Under the pieces are notes generated by a model, which saw only the letters and a program-made list of their open reading frames with translations, was not told the DNA's origin and did no database searches. Shown in pieces: positions 48,492-57,141 of a DNA stretch of 64,000 nt; positions within the stretch are counted from its first letter, which is position 1, and each line of letters starts with the position of its first letter. Both the position numbers and the translations under genes were made by a program. Source of the stretch: a virus; IMG/VR virus record IMGVR_UViG_3300045970_000027, positions 20,306 through 84,305 of that record; one strand, 5' to 3'.

Positions 48492-49160
48492 TTACGGGAA
48501 GGTGATGGTTGAGATGAGGTCCGGACTTGTGAGCGTCGTGGGGTAGTACGCGTTCTCAGTGATGTGGACCCGAGCCACCGTGTAGAAGTAGCGGGCGACG
48601 TACGGCTGGGTGATCTCGCTGGAGACGCGGATAGTGAACATATTCATGAAGAGCCGCTTGCCAGACTCGATGGTGTCCCGCTTCGCGACACTGAGCATGT
48701 CGAGCCTGCGGACGGTGCAGTCGGCGGTGACGGTCGCCCCTACTGTCGTCTCCCGTTCGTGGACGACCAGCGAGCCGTACCGGAGGGGTAGCCGGGTCCC
48801 CAGAGTCTGGGCGAGGATCTGCCGGTCGTGGCGCGGGTTGCGTGCGTAGGTCGTCACCTGATAGTCGAGGTTGACGGGGATCGGGGACGGCATCTTCCAG
48901 TTGTTGGCCAGAAGCGGGATGTCCGCGTCGTAGTACCACGGACGCACACCGTGGCTGACCATGACGCGGTCCTTCGCCTCGGTCACGTCGATGAGGTCGA
49001 TGGTGACGTACGGGTACGTCTGGGCCGTGATCTCCATGTCGGGCTGGCCGTACCAGACCCCAACTGCACGTCCAGCGTTCTGGTTGTCGGTGACGGACAT
49101 CCCCTTGAGGAGTTCGTGCAAGGCCTCGTCTTCTGCGACGATGAAGTCGGTATCCTTCAC
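48492..49160 (-). CDS. Tail terminator/neck protein
   Basis: 222 residues. 'EDEALHELLKGMSV...YPYVTIDLIDVTEAKDRVM' and later alternating strands are consistent with a tail-terminator (gp15/gpU-like) or neck fold. Placement directly before the sheath gene is typical. Sequence alone is not diagnostic. Confidence 0.6.
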   Translation of the reverse strand: MKDTDFIVAEDEALHELLKGMSVTDNQNAGRAVGVWYGQPDMEITAQTYPYVTIDLIDVTEAKDRVMVSHGVRPWYYDADIPLLANNWKMPSPIPVNLDYQVTTYARNPRHDRQILAQTLGTRLPLRYGSLVVHERETTVGATVTADCTVRRLDMLSVAKRDTIESGKRLFMNMFTIRVSSEITQPYVARYFYTVARVHITENAYYPTTLTSPDLISTITFP

Positions 49161-49462
49161 AGGATCCCCCTCGACTTGAGGGCCTGCTCGATGTCAGCCA
49201 GAATGTTGGCCTCGACCTCATCAGTCCGGTTGAGGAACTGGCGAACGGCCGGGGACGGCGACTGCCCGACCTTCCCGTACTCCCAGTCCATAGCGTTCTC
49301 GCCCATGGAGAGTTGGAAGCCGGTATCGGTGGCCTCGTATGACAGCGTCTTGGCGACGCTCGCAGGCCAGCCCGCCTTGCGGGCTGATGTGCGGACTCCC
49401 GTGGTCATGTGGTTGGCGGCCTGACCTACGGCCTCCTTCACCACGCCGATGACGGGGTTCAC
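49157..49462 (-). CDS. Head-tail/neck protein, gp10-like position
   Basis: 101 residues from the GTG at 49462 (GTGA overlap with the upstream stop). Basic N-terminal helix and 'LSYEATDTGFQLSMGENAMDWEYGKVGQSPSPAVRQFL', a beta hairpin followed by helices as in HK97 gp10-type connector proteins. It overlaps the tail terminator by 4 bp. Confidence 0.6.
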   Translation of the reverse strand: MNPVIGVVKEAVGQAANHMTTGVRTSARKAGWPASVAKTLSYEATDTGFQLSMGENAMDWEYGKVGQSPSPAVRQFLNRTDEVEANILADIEQALKSRGIL

Positions 49463-49644
49463 TTCTTGCCACCCTTGACAGCCTTGTTGACGGTCCACCC
49501 TGCGAGGACGGCGATCAAGGCTGCGCCTGCGGCCTGCTTGCCAGTCAAGGGCTTCGGTCCCCCGAAGTACCCGCGAATGAACGCCTCACGATCCTCGGCG
49601 GCGTCGATCTCAGCCACCTTCTCGTACCAAGGCTTCCATGCCAT
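49459..49644 (-). CDS. Small protein with one hydrophobic segment
   Basis: 61 residues from the ATG at 49644 (GGAG 7 bases upstream). The N-terminus is charged (WYEKVAEIDAAEDREAF) and the C-terminus has a hydrophobic helix 'AAGAALIAVLAGWTV' with basic end. Possibly membrane-associated. It is coupled to the connector gene downstream. Confidence 0.55.
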   Translation of the reverse strand: MAWKPWYEKVAEIDAAEDREAFIRGYFGGPKPLTGKQAAGAALIAVLAGWTVNKAVKGGKK

Positions 49645-49739
49645 GACGGCTCCGCAAGGACGTTCGCAGGGTGACATCTATCGGTCCCGCATGGACCGTG
49701 TCTCTCCCAGAGTAGGTTCGGTAGACACCCGCGTCAGGC

Positions 49740-50237
49740 TCAACTCTGGTAGATGTCGTTGACCATCTCTTCCGGCTTCACCTGTGTGAGGTCGACCGAG
49801 AGGACGACGTACTCCATCTGGACTTGACCACGCGGGAAGATCCGGTTCGGGACGTAGTACTGCCCTCGGAACATGACGCGGTCCTTGATGTGCTGATCGG
49901 GGTTATCCGTGAGATCGGGGATGTACGCGGTGACGTCGTCGTAGTTGATGAACAGCCTCAGGGTGTCCACCGCGTAGAAGCCACGGTCGTTCTGGTAGAT
50001 CTCATTCTGGAAGACGTACGCGTTGACGACTGGGAGTTCCAGCGGCTTCTTCCAGACTCGGCCGCCTGTGCTAGCGCCGACGTCGTAGATATGGTCGACG
50101 GTCGTGCTGGCCGAACTGTAGAAGTACCAGTAGACCTTCTGCCCGGTCGGGACCTCTAGGTCCTGAGTGATCCCATGGCGAATGGACTTGACCTCAAGTT
50201 CTTGGTCAAACCTTCCGATCACGTTTCTGCCGCGCAT
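49740..50237 (-). CDS. Putative head-tail connector/neck protein
   Basis: 165 residues, beta-rich (VYWYFYSSASTTVDHIYDVGASTGGRVWKKPLELPVVNAYVFQ ... VQMEYVVLSVDLTQVKPEE). Its place between the fibre block and the tail-terminator genes suggests a neck or stopper protein. It is preceded by the best-formed promoter-like element of the window (50253-50288) and a GGAGG site. Confidence 0.6.
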   Translation of the reverse strand: MRGRNVIGRFDQELEVKSIRHGITQDLEVPTGQKVYWYFYSSASTTVDHIYDVGASTGGRVWKKPLELPVVNAYVFQNEIYQNDRGFYAVDTLRLFINYDDVTAYIPDLTDNPDQHIKDRVMFRGQYYVPNRIFPRGQVQMEYVVLSVDLTQVKPEEMVNDIYQS

Positions 50238-50252
50238 GAGGCCTCCTGCTCA

Positions 50253-50288
50253 ATGGTCTCTAGCCAGACTGAGAGAGTCTGGTCAAAC
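50253..50288 (-). promoter_or_regulatory. Promoter-like intergenic element, copy F
   Basis: Minus strand: TTTGACCAGACTC, then AGTCTGGCTAGAGACCAT. Contains a perfect 7-bp inverted repeat (CCAGACT/AGTCTGG, 5-base loop). Reads as TTGACC (-35), 18 bases, TAGAGA (-10), 16 bases before the next ATG. Near-identical to 10360-10395. Confidence 0.6.
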
Positions 50289-51152
50289 CTGCAGTTGCCC
50301 TAGGACGGTCGTTCCTATTGACGTCGGCGTAAATGGAATGCCGCAGACGCGTGGATCGCTGTGGTCCCACGCATACCAGTAGATCCGCTTGACGTCGAGC
50401 GCCTTGGCTACCTTGTCGGACCCCTTCATGTACGGCCGGACACTGACGTCGGAGATCTTCCCGCTCATCAGGTTGTAGTTGACCTCGGTACACCAGAGCC
50501 ACTTCTTGGGGGCCTGCAGGATGATCATGAAGTTGCGTACGGCTTGGGTGTGGGCCTTGAACTGCTCGGGTCCGCGACCCGGCTCGGGGTAGGAGTGGTA
50601 CGACAGAACGTCGCACGGCCAGCCTCGGACCTTCAGTGCGTTCCACCACTTGGAGCCACGGACCATCCCACCACTCGACGTCCTAGGCAGGACGGCGGCG
50701 GCGACAACCAACGCCTTCGGGTCGACCTTCTTGATGATGTGGTAGGCCCGCTCTGTCATCTCGGCTAGCACTCCGAATGACGCCGTACCCTCCCAGAAGA
50801 ACTTCGACTGCGGCTCGTTCCAGATCTGGTAGTGCAACTTCCCCTTGTAGCGAGTCACCACCTCGGTGACGAAGTCGTCCCAGTCGGCCAGATTGGAAGG
50901 CTGGCTAGCCGAGCCATCACCGATCCATGGGGCCGACTTGAGCGTGGGGTCCTTGGCCGCCCATGCTGGCGTTCCCGACAGGACGAGAAGCGCCTTAGGG
51001 TACTTCGCCACAAACTGGTCGAGTCGGTCCCAGTCGTAGACACCGGGTGTGGGGTTCAGGTCGCGCCATGCCACCCGGCAGTCCCATAGCCTGACCTGCT
51101 GGGTGGGTGGATCGTCGGTCAGTTCAAGAACGTTCACACCGTGAATGGTCAC
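50283..51152 (-). CDS. Virion glycoside hydrolase (clan GH-A)
   Basis: 289 residues with the clan A (beta/alpha)8 pattern: 'RLWDCRVAWRDLNPTPGVYDWDRLDQFV', acid/base Glu113 in 'IWNEP', 'SYHSYP' (His186) and nucleophile Glu223 in 'WCTEVNYN'. This is GH39/GH5-like. Inside a structural block it is probably a depolymerase or tailspike enzyme that cuts host surface glycan. The GTG start has no ribosome-binding site and lies in an inverted repeat (GGTCAC/GTGACC, 51147-51167); codons 3-8 contain a TTCACACCGTGAA-type palindrome. Confidence 0.8.
   Translation of the reverse strand: MTIHGVNVLELTDDPPTQQVRLWDCRVAWRDLNPTPGVYDWDRLDQFVAKYPKALLVLSGTPAWAAKDPTLKSAPWIGDGSASQPSNLADWDDFVTEVVTRYKGKLHYQIWNEPQSKFFWEGTASFGVLAEMTERAYHIIKKVDPKALVVAAAVLPRTSSGGMVRGSKWWNALKVRGWPCDVLSYHSYPEPGRGPEQFKAHTQAVRNFMIILQAPKKWLWCTEVNYNLMSGKISDVSVRPYMKGSDKVAKALDVKRIYWYAWDHSDPRVCGIPFTPTSIGTTVLGQLQV
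51133..51145. promoter_or_regulatory. TTCACACYGTGAA palindrome at the start of the glycoside hydrolase gene
   Basis: TTCACACCGTGAA (plus strand), 8 bases inside the coding start and ~40 bases downstream of a TTTAGCGCT element (51186-51194). One of six copies. Confidence 0.5.
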
Positions 51153-51189
51153 TCGTCTAGGGTGACCCAGCCGACATCGAGCGTCAGCG

Positions 51190-54069
51190 CTAAATCGGGA
51201 TGGTCCCCCAACTCTCAGTGATCTTTCGGCGACCTGTGGCCAACAGGCTAGACGTAGCAGATAGGGAGACGAAGCCGCCCGAGCCGCCGAGTGCGCCGTC
51301 GGCGGTCATGGTCGCCAGTGCAGTCAGGGCCGCCGACCCTCCGAAGATGACGAGAGGTGTCAGCGTGATGAGGTCGCTGGCACTGGATAGAGCCGACGCG
51401 GCCTGTGTGATCCGGTCGGCTGCAGACCCGAGCACAGTCGTAGACGTCATGGCCGAGGCGACGGTCTGGACCAGTGTGGCGACAGACGCCATGCTGCTCT
51501 GCCCGCTCATGGAGGCGTCGCCGATCCGTACCAGAGTGGCGTCAGCCGCGAGCGATGTTTGAGAACTGAGCGCTGATGTAACTCCAGTTATAACTACGAC
51601 CGCATTGCTAATCAAAGTCGACTGCGAGGTCAGCGCAGAAGATGCCGTGCTGATGTCGACGCCTGTGGCGGTCAGGTTGCTCTGAGCGGTTAGCGGGGCG
51701 GTATTACCGAGGAGGATGCCAGTGGCCGTCGCCGTCAGGCTGCTCTGTCCAGAGAGGGATACCACTCCGAGTTGGACCGCCGAAACGGCCCACGTCGTAG
51801 ACCGCGACGAAGCGACCGTTACCTTGGTTCCTCCAACGTCCCACGTAGTCGACCGCGACGACGTAGTGGTTGTCTTGACCGCCCAAGTTGTTGCGCGCGT
51901 GGAGGCTACCGACGCCTTGGCGTCCCAAGTGGTAGGTCGTGCAGAGGTGGCCGCCGACTTGACTGCCCACGTCGTCGGACGCGCTGCAGCGAGGAAGGCC
52001 TTGGCAGCCCACGTAGTCAGTCGGGAAGAGAGGACCCCCGCGAGGGCGTTCCACGTTGACGACCGGGCAACGGCGACGAGTGAAAGGACCCGCCACGTAG
52101 TCGACCTAGATGACGCGGTGGTGGCCTTGACGTCCCACGTAGTCGGCCGCAGGGAGGAGAGGAAGGCCTTGGTATCCCACGTCGTAGACTTAGCCGACAA
52201 CACTGGGGCGAGGGGGCTGACGACGTCCCACGTAGTCGACCTAGCGGACGTGACGCTGACCACAGCGTCAAGAATGTAGATCCCCGCGCCGTCCTCCATC
52301 TGGAGGTCGCCAGTACCGTCCTCCAGTAGGTAGCCCTCACGCGCAGTCGCAGCAACGTCCCACGTCGTTGACCTCGCCGAACTGACCGGAGCCTTGGTAT
52401 CCCACGTCGTACCGCGAGAGACGGCAACCCCCGCCTTGGTATCCCACGTTGTCGGTCGGACAGAAGAGAGGAACGCGCTGACCGCCCACGTTGTCGGGCG
52501 CACCGATGGTGTAGCAGTCAGGACCCGCCATGTGGTGGGACGTGCCGTCTGGACCCCGAGTTTGTAGTCCCACGTCGAAGAGCGGGTCGAAGTGACAGCC
52601 AACTTCGCATCCCACGTCGTAGACCTCGCTGCCGTGACGGCAGACTTCGTATCCCACGTCGTGAGTCGGGTCGCCGTCGTCGCAGTCTTGACAGCCCACG
52701 TCGTCGCCCGACTGGTGGCTAGTACTGCGGCGACCGCCCACGTTGTCACGCGCGAAGATGCCAGTTGTGCCTTGGAGTCCCAAGTACTCGACCTACTGGA
52801 GGTCAGGGCCGACTTGACCGCCCACGTTGTTGCCCGAGCAGACGCGAGAATCGCCTTCGCGTCCCATGTGGTCAGTCGAGAACTGGCTACAGCAGCCTTC
52901 TGGTCCCACGTCGTGGCACGCGAAGCGGAGACCGGGGTTAGTGCAGCAGTTACCGCGACATCCCACGTAGTCGGCCTAGCCGCAGAGACTGCAGCCTTAG
53001 TAACCCACGTCGTAGGTCGCGCTGTCGTGACAGCAGACTTGACCGCCCATGTTGTCGGCCTAGCAGAACTAGTAGCAGCCTTCGCGTCCCATGTGGTGGC
53101 GCGCGAACTGGCCGTGGACAGGAGTACGCGCCACGTTGTCGGACGTGCCCCGGTGACTCCAGCAAGGACTCGCCACGTCGTCGGTCGCGGGCTGGACAGT
53201 TGGGCCTTAGCGTCCCACGTTGTTGGTCGGGCGACCGCTACCTGTGACTGGGAGTTCCACGTCGTGGAGCGGGAAGAAGCGACGGGGGTTGTTGTAGTGG
53301 TAGCCGCTACATCCCACGTCGTGGCGCGAGTCGACGTGATGGGGGTAAGGCTAGAGAGGACGTTCCATGTAGTGGACCGAGTGGACGTGATACCGGGAGG
53401 GGCAGCGATGATGGAAGGTGACGCGTTTGGGGTTCCCACCCACGATGCCCCGACCGAGGAACCATCGAAGTACGCTCTTGGACTCGGCGTCGCCGTTATT
53501 TGGAACCCGTCGTAGTACGCTATTTCACCCGCCGCCGTGTAGGACGCGGTCGATATCGTGATGGTGACGCTGGTATCGAGACCACTGTTAGCCACTACCG
53601 ACATGCGGGTCCACACACCCGGTGTAATGCTGCTGTTGCCATACGGCGTACCGGTGGTGGCTGACGCCCACTGAATGGTGTACGAGTGCGCCCTCCCCAC
53701 GGTGGAATACACGTACACCGAGAAGTTGTACATCGTATTTGGGGTTAACCCGCTGAAGGTCTCCTGCCATGAGGAAAACCCCGCCGCAGTGTTCGTCTTC
53801 TGGATGGACGTAGTACCTGTGTACGCCACAGTTGATGACACGGATAGGGTCACATTGAAGGAGGTACGCGCGCTGCTGTACGGGGGTGCTGCGGCTAGTG
53901 ACGTCCCTGACGGGTCTGGGTGAAGGTTGGTAAGGACGGCGAGCGCCGCGAGATCCCACGTCGTAGACCTACTGGATGCTACGGGGACAGGGCCAGCGGT
54001 ATCCCACGTCGTGGCGCGGGTGGAGGTGACCTTCGCTTTACCCGGCTTGAGAAGGAGGAGCATACTCAT
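51190..54069 (-). CDS. Giant repeat fibre with 37 RxTTW units
   Basis: 959 residues. Two RxTTW units, one CBM-like jelly-roll domain (about 50-240), then 35 more units of about 14 residues (consensus R-[PAS]-T-T-W-[DA]-x-K-[AS]-x5), some lengthened. Unit 26 carries an insertion with the fibre motif 'YLLEDGTGDLQMEDGAG'. The last ~190 residues hold about nine repeats of 20-21 residues ([LM]-[ST]-x-Q-[ST]-x-[LM]). It is probably a surface-exposed beta-structured fibre; the CBM-like domain may bind glycan. The repeats are also visible in the DNA at ~42-bp period. Confidence 0.8.
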   Translation of the reverse strand: MSMLLLLKPGKAKVTSTRATTWDTAGPVPVASSRSTTWDLAALAVLTNLHPDPSGTSLAAAPPYSSARTSFNVTLSVSSTVAYTGTTSIQKTNTAAGFSSWQETFSGLTPNTMYNFSVYVYSTVGRAHSYTIQWASATTGTPYGNSSITPGVWTRMSVVANSGLDTSVTITISTASYTAAGEIAYYDGFQITATPSPRAYFDGSSVGASWVGTPNASPSIIAAPPGITSTRSTTWNVLSSLTPITSTRATTWDVAATTTTTPVASSRSTTWNSQSQVAVARPTTWDAKAQLSSPRPTTWRVLAGVTGARPTTWRVLLSTASSRATTWDAKAATSSARPTTWAVKSAVTTARPTTWVTKAAVSAARPTTWDVAVTAALTPVSASRATTWDQKAAVASSRLTTWDAKAILASARATTWAVKSALTSSRSSTWDSKAQLASSRVTTWAVAAVLATSRATTWAVKTATTATRLTTWDTKSAVTAARSTTWDAKLAVTSTRSSTWDYKLGVQTARPTTWRVLTATPSVRPTTWAVSAFLSSVRPTTWDTKAGVAVSRGTTWDTKAPVSSARSTTWDVAATAREGYLLEDGTGDLQMEDGAGIYILDAVVSVTSARSTTWDVVSPLAPVLSAKSTTWDTKAFLSSLRPTTWDVKATTASSRSTTWRVLSLVAVARSSTWNALAGVLSSRLTTWAAKAFLAAARPTTWAVKSAATSARPTTWDAKASVASTRATTWAVKTTTTSSRSTTWDVGGTKVTVASSRSTTWAVSAVQLGVVSLSGQSSLTATATGILLGNTAPLTAQSNLTATGVDISTASSALTSQSTLISNAVVVITGVTSALSSQTSLAADATLVRIGDASMSGQSSMASVATLVQTVASAMTSTTVLGSAADRITQAASALSSASDLITLTPLVIFGGSAALTALATMTADGALGGSGGFVSLSATSSLLATGRRKITESWGTIPI
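51330..54060 (-). repeat. Tandem ~42-bp coding repeats plus 60-63-bp repeats
   Basis: The DNA shows regularly spaced CCCACGT(C/T)GT-type words at ~42-bp intervals between about 51780 and 53360 (and at both gene-start copies near 53950 and 54010), encoding the TTW core. A second period of 60-63 bp covers about 51230-51770. The reading frame is intact throughout. Confidence 0.85.
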
Positions 54070-54080
54070 GTGCTACCTCC

Positions 54081-54743
54081 CTAGGGCAGGTACTCTTCCC
54101 AGCGAAGATTGACGAGCCACATGTCGGTGACAGGGTTCTGGGTAGCCAGCGTGTAGTCGAGTCGGACGACGATCCCCTCCAGTGGACGGAGGACGATGTA
54201 CTCCAACTGTGGACCCATGAAGACCATCGTCGGCGGGATGTCGAAGCCAGCGGCCGTGATCATGCGGGGGACGAACTCCCCAGCCACGACAGCACCAGCG
54301 ACGAGGGTCGCCGCGAGAGCGGTAGCCGACGACGTTCCATCAGCCGACGCATCCTGCAGGAGAGTCACACTGGCTGATGTCGCAGTTGCCGTCGAATCCT
54401 CGGCGACCTTCGTCAGGGCGGTGCCGCTCGTCGGAAGTGCGGTCACCTTGTAGAGCCGCAGGACGGGAGGAAGAACGGTGACGGCCTTGATGACGGTAGC
54501 CGTCATGTCGACAGTGATCCGGTTAACTTGCACGACGATGGCCGAACCGGTCGCGTTATGGATCGACGCGAGATTCTGTCCCGCTGTACCAGCCCTGCCG
54601 GGGATGCGGAAGGTGGAGGCCGAGCCGCAGTACCCGTCGTGGTCGCCGACGATGACGAACTGACGGTGATCGCCGTTCGTCACGGTGTACGTGTCGACGT
54701 TAGTACCCGTGCCAGCCGTGATCGGGATAGACGTGTTCGCCAT
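54081..54743 (-). CDS. Virion surface/decoration-type protein
   Basis: 220 residues, beta-rich and Ala/Thr rich. It starts 'SIPITAGTGTNVDTYTVTNGDHRQFVIVGD' and ends 'MGPQLEYIVLRPLEGIVVRLDYTLATQNPVTDMWLVNLRWEEYLP'. Composition and place among fibre genes indicate a structural protein. Exact role unknown. Confidence 0.65.
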   Translation of the reverse strand: MANTSIPITAGTGTNVDTYTVTNGDHRQFVIVGDHDGYCGSASTFRIPGRAGTAGQNLASIHNATGSAIVVQVNRITVDMTATVIKAVTVLPPVLRLYKVTALPTSGTALTKVAEDSTATATSASVTLLQDASADGTSSATALAATLVAGAVVAGEFVPRMITAAGFDIPPTMVFMGPQLEYIVLRPLEGIVVRLDYTLATQNPVTDMWLVNLRWEEYLP

Positions 54744-54849
54744 GACTCTCCAAGATTGGTCTTAGGTCGATTGTGACGCCCAGCCAGCCTGCGGTCAGGA
54801 CATAGTCAGAGGGGTGCCAGCGGTGAGTGCGACTGATGAGTTATCCATT

Positions 54850-55056
54850 TCACATCACCGTACTTACTTTGTCGATCATCAACTGGATGGCGTTGGCCTT
54901 AGCCGTCTGACCCGCCGTGACTGCTTCGTCGTGGGCGGTCTGCATGGCGGCGATGATCCGCTCACCACGACCGCTGCTGGCAAGGCGAAGACTGTCGCAG
55001 AACGGACAGGTCGTGCGGGTGGACTGCCAGCACTCAGGATCGTGAACGTACGCCAT
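54850..55056 (-). CDS. Small CxxC protein
   Basis: 68 residues. N-terminal Cys trio 'PECWQSTRTTCPFCDSLR' may bind a metal; the rest is a helix (RIIAAMQTAHDEAVTAGQTAKANAIQLMIDKVS). It lies between the sulfotransferase and structural genes; the 106-bp gap downstream holds no further gene I can support, only a CACAAT box that might be a -10. Function unknown. Confidence 0.6.
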   Translation of the reverse strand: MAYVHDPECWQSTRTTCPFCDSLRLASSGRGERIIAAMQTAHDEAVTAGQTAKANAIQLMIDKVSTVM

Positions 55057-55064
55057 GACTTCTC

Positions 55065-55727
55065 CTAGAGGTTGTACTGGGTGAGCAACTGGTGGTAGCG
55101 GTCCATTCCTTCATCGAACAGGTCGTACTCGCGTGCGTTCCTCTCGCGGAACATGGCCTCGGTGTACTCACCTTCTGGGTACTTGGCACCGATGGGCTTG
55201 TCAGGGTTCTCGTTCCAACGATGTCCGTAGGGCTGGTGCGGTAGGAGTTCTTGTAGCAGAGCCTCACTCGTTGTCATCTCATCCGTATGACCTACGAAGT
55301 CGAACTGGCTGGGTGTCATCGTGTCAAAGTGGTAGGCGAGCGCGTGGTTGGGGACCGACCGCTCCAACCAGATGTCCGGGGTCGTGCTCAAGTCTCGGGC
55401 TAAACCAAGGTTGTGCTGGTAATGCGGAGTCCAGACGAAGCGGTTCTTCTTCTCGGGGTCCTCCGCTATCCGCGCTAGTTGGTCTACGTCGAAGTTTGGC
55501 TTCGCGGCCATACGCCGCAGCATGTAGAACATCGACAAGGACGTCTGGTACGGGTTCCGCACCATCGTCAGCCAGATCGAACCTGTGACCGGCTGGACTT
55601 CGGATACTGGGTAGTGCCCACCTCGCAAGACCACTTCGTCGGGGTGGTGATGCTCAAGAATCTCCATGAGTGCCCACAGATGCGTAGTTCCCGTCTTGGG
55701 TACGCGGATCATCACAAGGTTCTTCAT
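55065..55727 (-). CDS. Sulfotransferase-like protein 1
   Basis: 220 residues. The PAPS-binding loop 'MIRVPKTGTTHLW' (residues ~6-18) and the second phosphate motif 'MVRNPYQTSLSMFYMLRRM' are in place, as in heparan-sulfate 2-O-type sulfotransferases. It would move sulfate from PAPS to a sugar or protein. Inside the virion gene block it may modify a fibre or a host glycan. The start overlaps the fibre gene (ATGA). Confidence 0.8.
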   Translation of the reverse strand: MKNLVMIRVPKTGTTHLWALMEILEHHHPDEVVLRGGHYPVSEVQPVTGSIWLTMVRNPYQTSLSMFYMLRRMAAKPNFDVDQLARIAEDPEKKNRFVWTPHYQHNLGLARDLSTTPDIWLERSVPNHALAYHFDTMTPSQFDFVGHTDEMTTSEALLQELLPHQPYGHRWNENPDKPIGAKYPEGEYTEAMFRERNAREYDLFDEGMDRYHQLLTQYNL

Positions 55728-56659
55728 GAGATTGTGACTCCATTGCTCATCGTCTGAGCGTTGACCCCGCCACCAAGTTCAGGTATATCGTCATACTTAA
55801 CGGTGAGGGTCTTTCCTACAGGACTAGCCAGCCAACCATTACCTGTGAAGACAGACATCGCCCACGTCCCGCTAATGTGGCTAGTCATGTAACCCGTTTT
55901 AACACCGTCGATGTAGGCGTAGAGATTCGCTCCGGCGTAGGTGTTCACGGGGAAGTCAAGGGTGACTGTGGTGAGCCACTCGTCCCACGTTGATTTGTAG
56001 TCCGAACCTATATCTCGCCACGTCCCTACTGCCGATACGACAGTCGGAATAGACGTCGCAATGGGGGAAGTGACGGAAGCGGGGGAGCCGGTCCCCGCCT
56101 CCGTGATAAGGCGTGCCGTGTACGTGTAGGCGATGGGGGTGGGGAGGGTGAACGACCCCCCGGTGAAACTCTGCCAGAGCACGGTGTCGCGGTAAACGTC
56201 GATACGGATAAGGGGAAGTCCATAGGTGTTGATGACGGGAGTCCACGTCTTCGTGCCCGTCCCGGTGGAAGTTGTAGCGGTCCCCGTCCATCCGGCGGGG
56301 TAGAGAGCGAAGCGGGTTCCTGTCACTAGTGGTGACCATTCCGACCACCCGATTGTGTTGCGACACCGGACTTTCGCGTTAGCCCCCGTCTGCCAGCCGG
56401 GAACCGTGTACACCGGAGAACTCGCGAGGGTAGTGAAGTTGAGGAACACGGACGCGACTTCATATTCCAGTATTGCTGACCCACCCGTATTCGCTGGTGG
56501 TGAGAACGTCCAGTCCGAGTAGTAGGTGGTGTTGTCGTACCCCCACTTCGTGACACCTCCCGTCAACCAGTCCCTCGTCCACGCGAATGACGGGTAGCCG
56601 GGAACAGTAGGCCCACCAGCAGCGGCCTGCACCATGAACGGATTAGTCAGGACTGGCAT
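55724..56659 (-). CDS. Virion fibre protein with FN3-like domains
   Basis: 311 residues. 'YYSDWTFSPPANTGGSAILEYEVASV...VRCRNTIGWSEWSPLVTGTRF' is FN3-like, and a second Ig-like unit follows ('RIDVYRDTVLWQSFTGGSFTLPTPIAYTYTARLITEAG'). The N-terminus 'MPVLTNPFMVQAAAGG' is typical of phage head or tail fibres. Coupled to the sulfotransferase downstream. Confidence 0.65.
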   Translation of the reverse strand: MPVLTNPFMVQAAAGGPTVPGYPSFAWTRDWLTGGVTKWGYDNTTYYSDWTFSPPANTGGSAILEYEVASVFLNFTTLASSPVYTVPGWQTGANAKVRCRNTIGWSEWSPLVTGTRFALYPAGWTGTATTSTGTGTKTWTPVINTYGLPLIRIDVYRDTVLWQSFTGGSFTLPTPIAYTYTARLITEAGTGSPASVTSPIATSIPTVVSAVGTWRDIGSDYKSTWDEWLTTVTLDFPVNTYAGANLYAYIDGVKTGYMTSHISGTWAMSVFTGNGWLASPVGKTLTVKYDDIPELGGGVNAQTMSNGVTIS

Positions 56660-57141
56660 TACGGCACCGTGTAGTACAACGTCACCTTCGCGCCCTTAGC
56701 GCCCGTCCCCGCCACATCAACATCGAACGTGAACTCGGCATCATCACTAATCGCCGTCGTCACCAGAGACGTGGCCGTCGTCGCCGTCGTGCTCGTCTTC
56801 TCCGTCGCGTCCACACTCAACTTGTTCGTCGCGTGAAGGACGCTCGTCCCACCCACGTTGATGTCCACCGTGGGCAGGCCAGCAGACGATGCTGTACTCA
56901 GGGACAGGCGTGGAATGCCGACAAGAGTCATGGCTGACGTAGCACGGGCAGTGACCTTCGCCGTCCCCGTCGTCAACGCCGTCGTCTCATCACTCAGGGC
57001 AATCGTCATCGACTGCACGATGGATCCGACGATCTCTGCTACGGTCGTGCGCTTCGATGTTCCAGTCTGGACGACTGGGACGACCTCAGTACCGGCCAGT
57101 GCAGACGCAGCCGTCAGCATGCTGATCTTCGTGTCAGCCAT
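56659..57141 (-). CDS. Virion protein with fibre-type N-terminus
   Basis: 160 residues. 'MADTKISMLTAASALAGTEVVPVVQTGTSKRTTVAEI' is a common start of phage fibre/head-fibre proteins; the rest is Thr/Ala-rich beta structure ending 'GTGAKGAKVTLYYTVP'. One-base overlaps with both neighbours. Confidence 0.7.
   Translation of the reverse strand: MADTKISMLTAASALAGTEVVPVVQTGTSKRTTVAEIVGSIVQSMTIALSDETTALTTGTAKVTARATSAMTLVGIPRLSLSTASSAGLPTVDINVGGTSVLHATNKLSVDATEKTSTTATTATSLVTTAISDDAEFTFDVDVAGTGAKGAKVTLYYTVP

Noticed and set aside
51780-53360. Regular ~42-bp repeats resembling a CRISPR array
   Set aside because: The repeats lie inside one intact reading frame, the intervening bases also encode a repeating 14-residue pattern, and there are no cas genes.
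52592-53515. Long plus-strand open frame (307 codons) opposite the repeat fibre
   Set aside because: It is a mirror of the repeat gene: its 'SHVV' periodicity is the antisense of TTW codons, and it has no ribosome-binding site.
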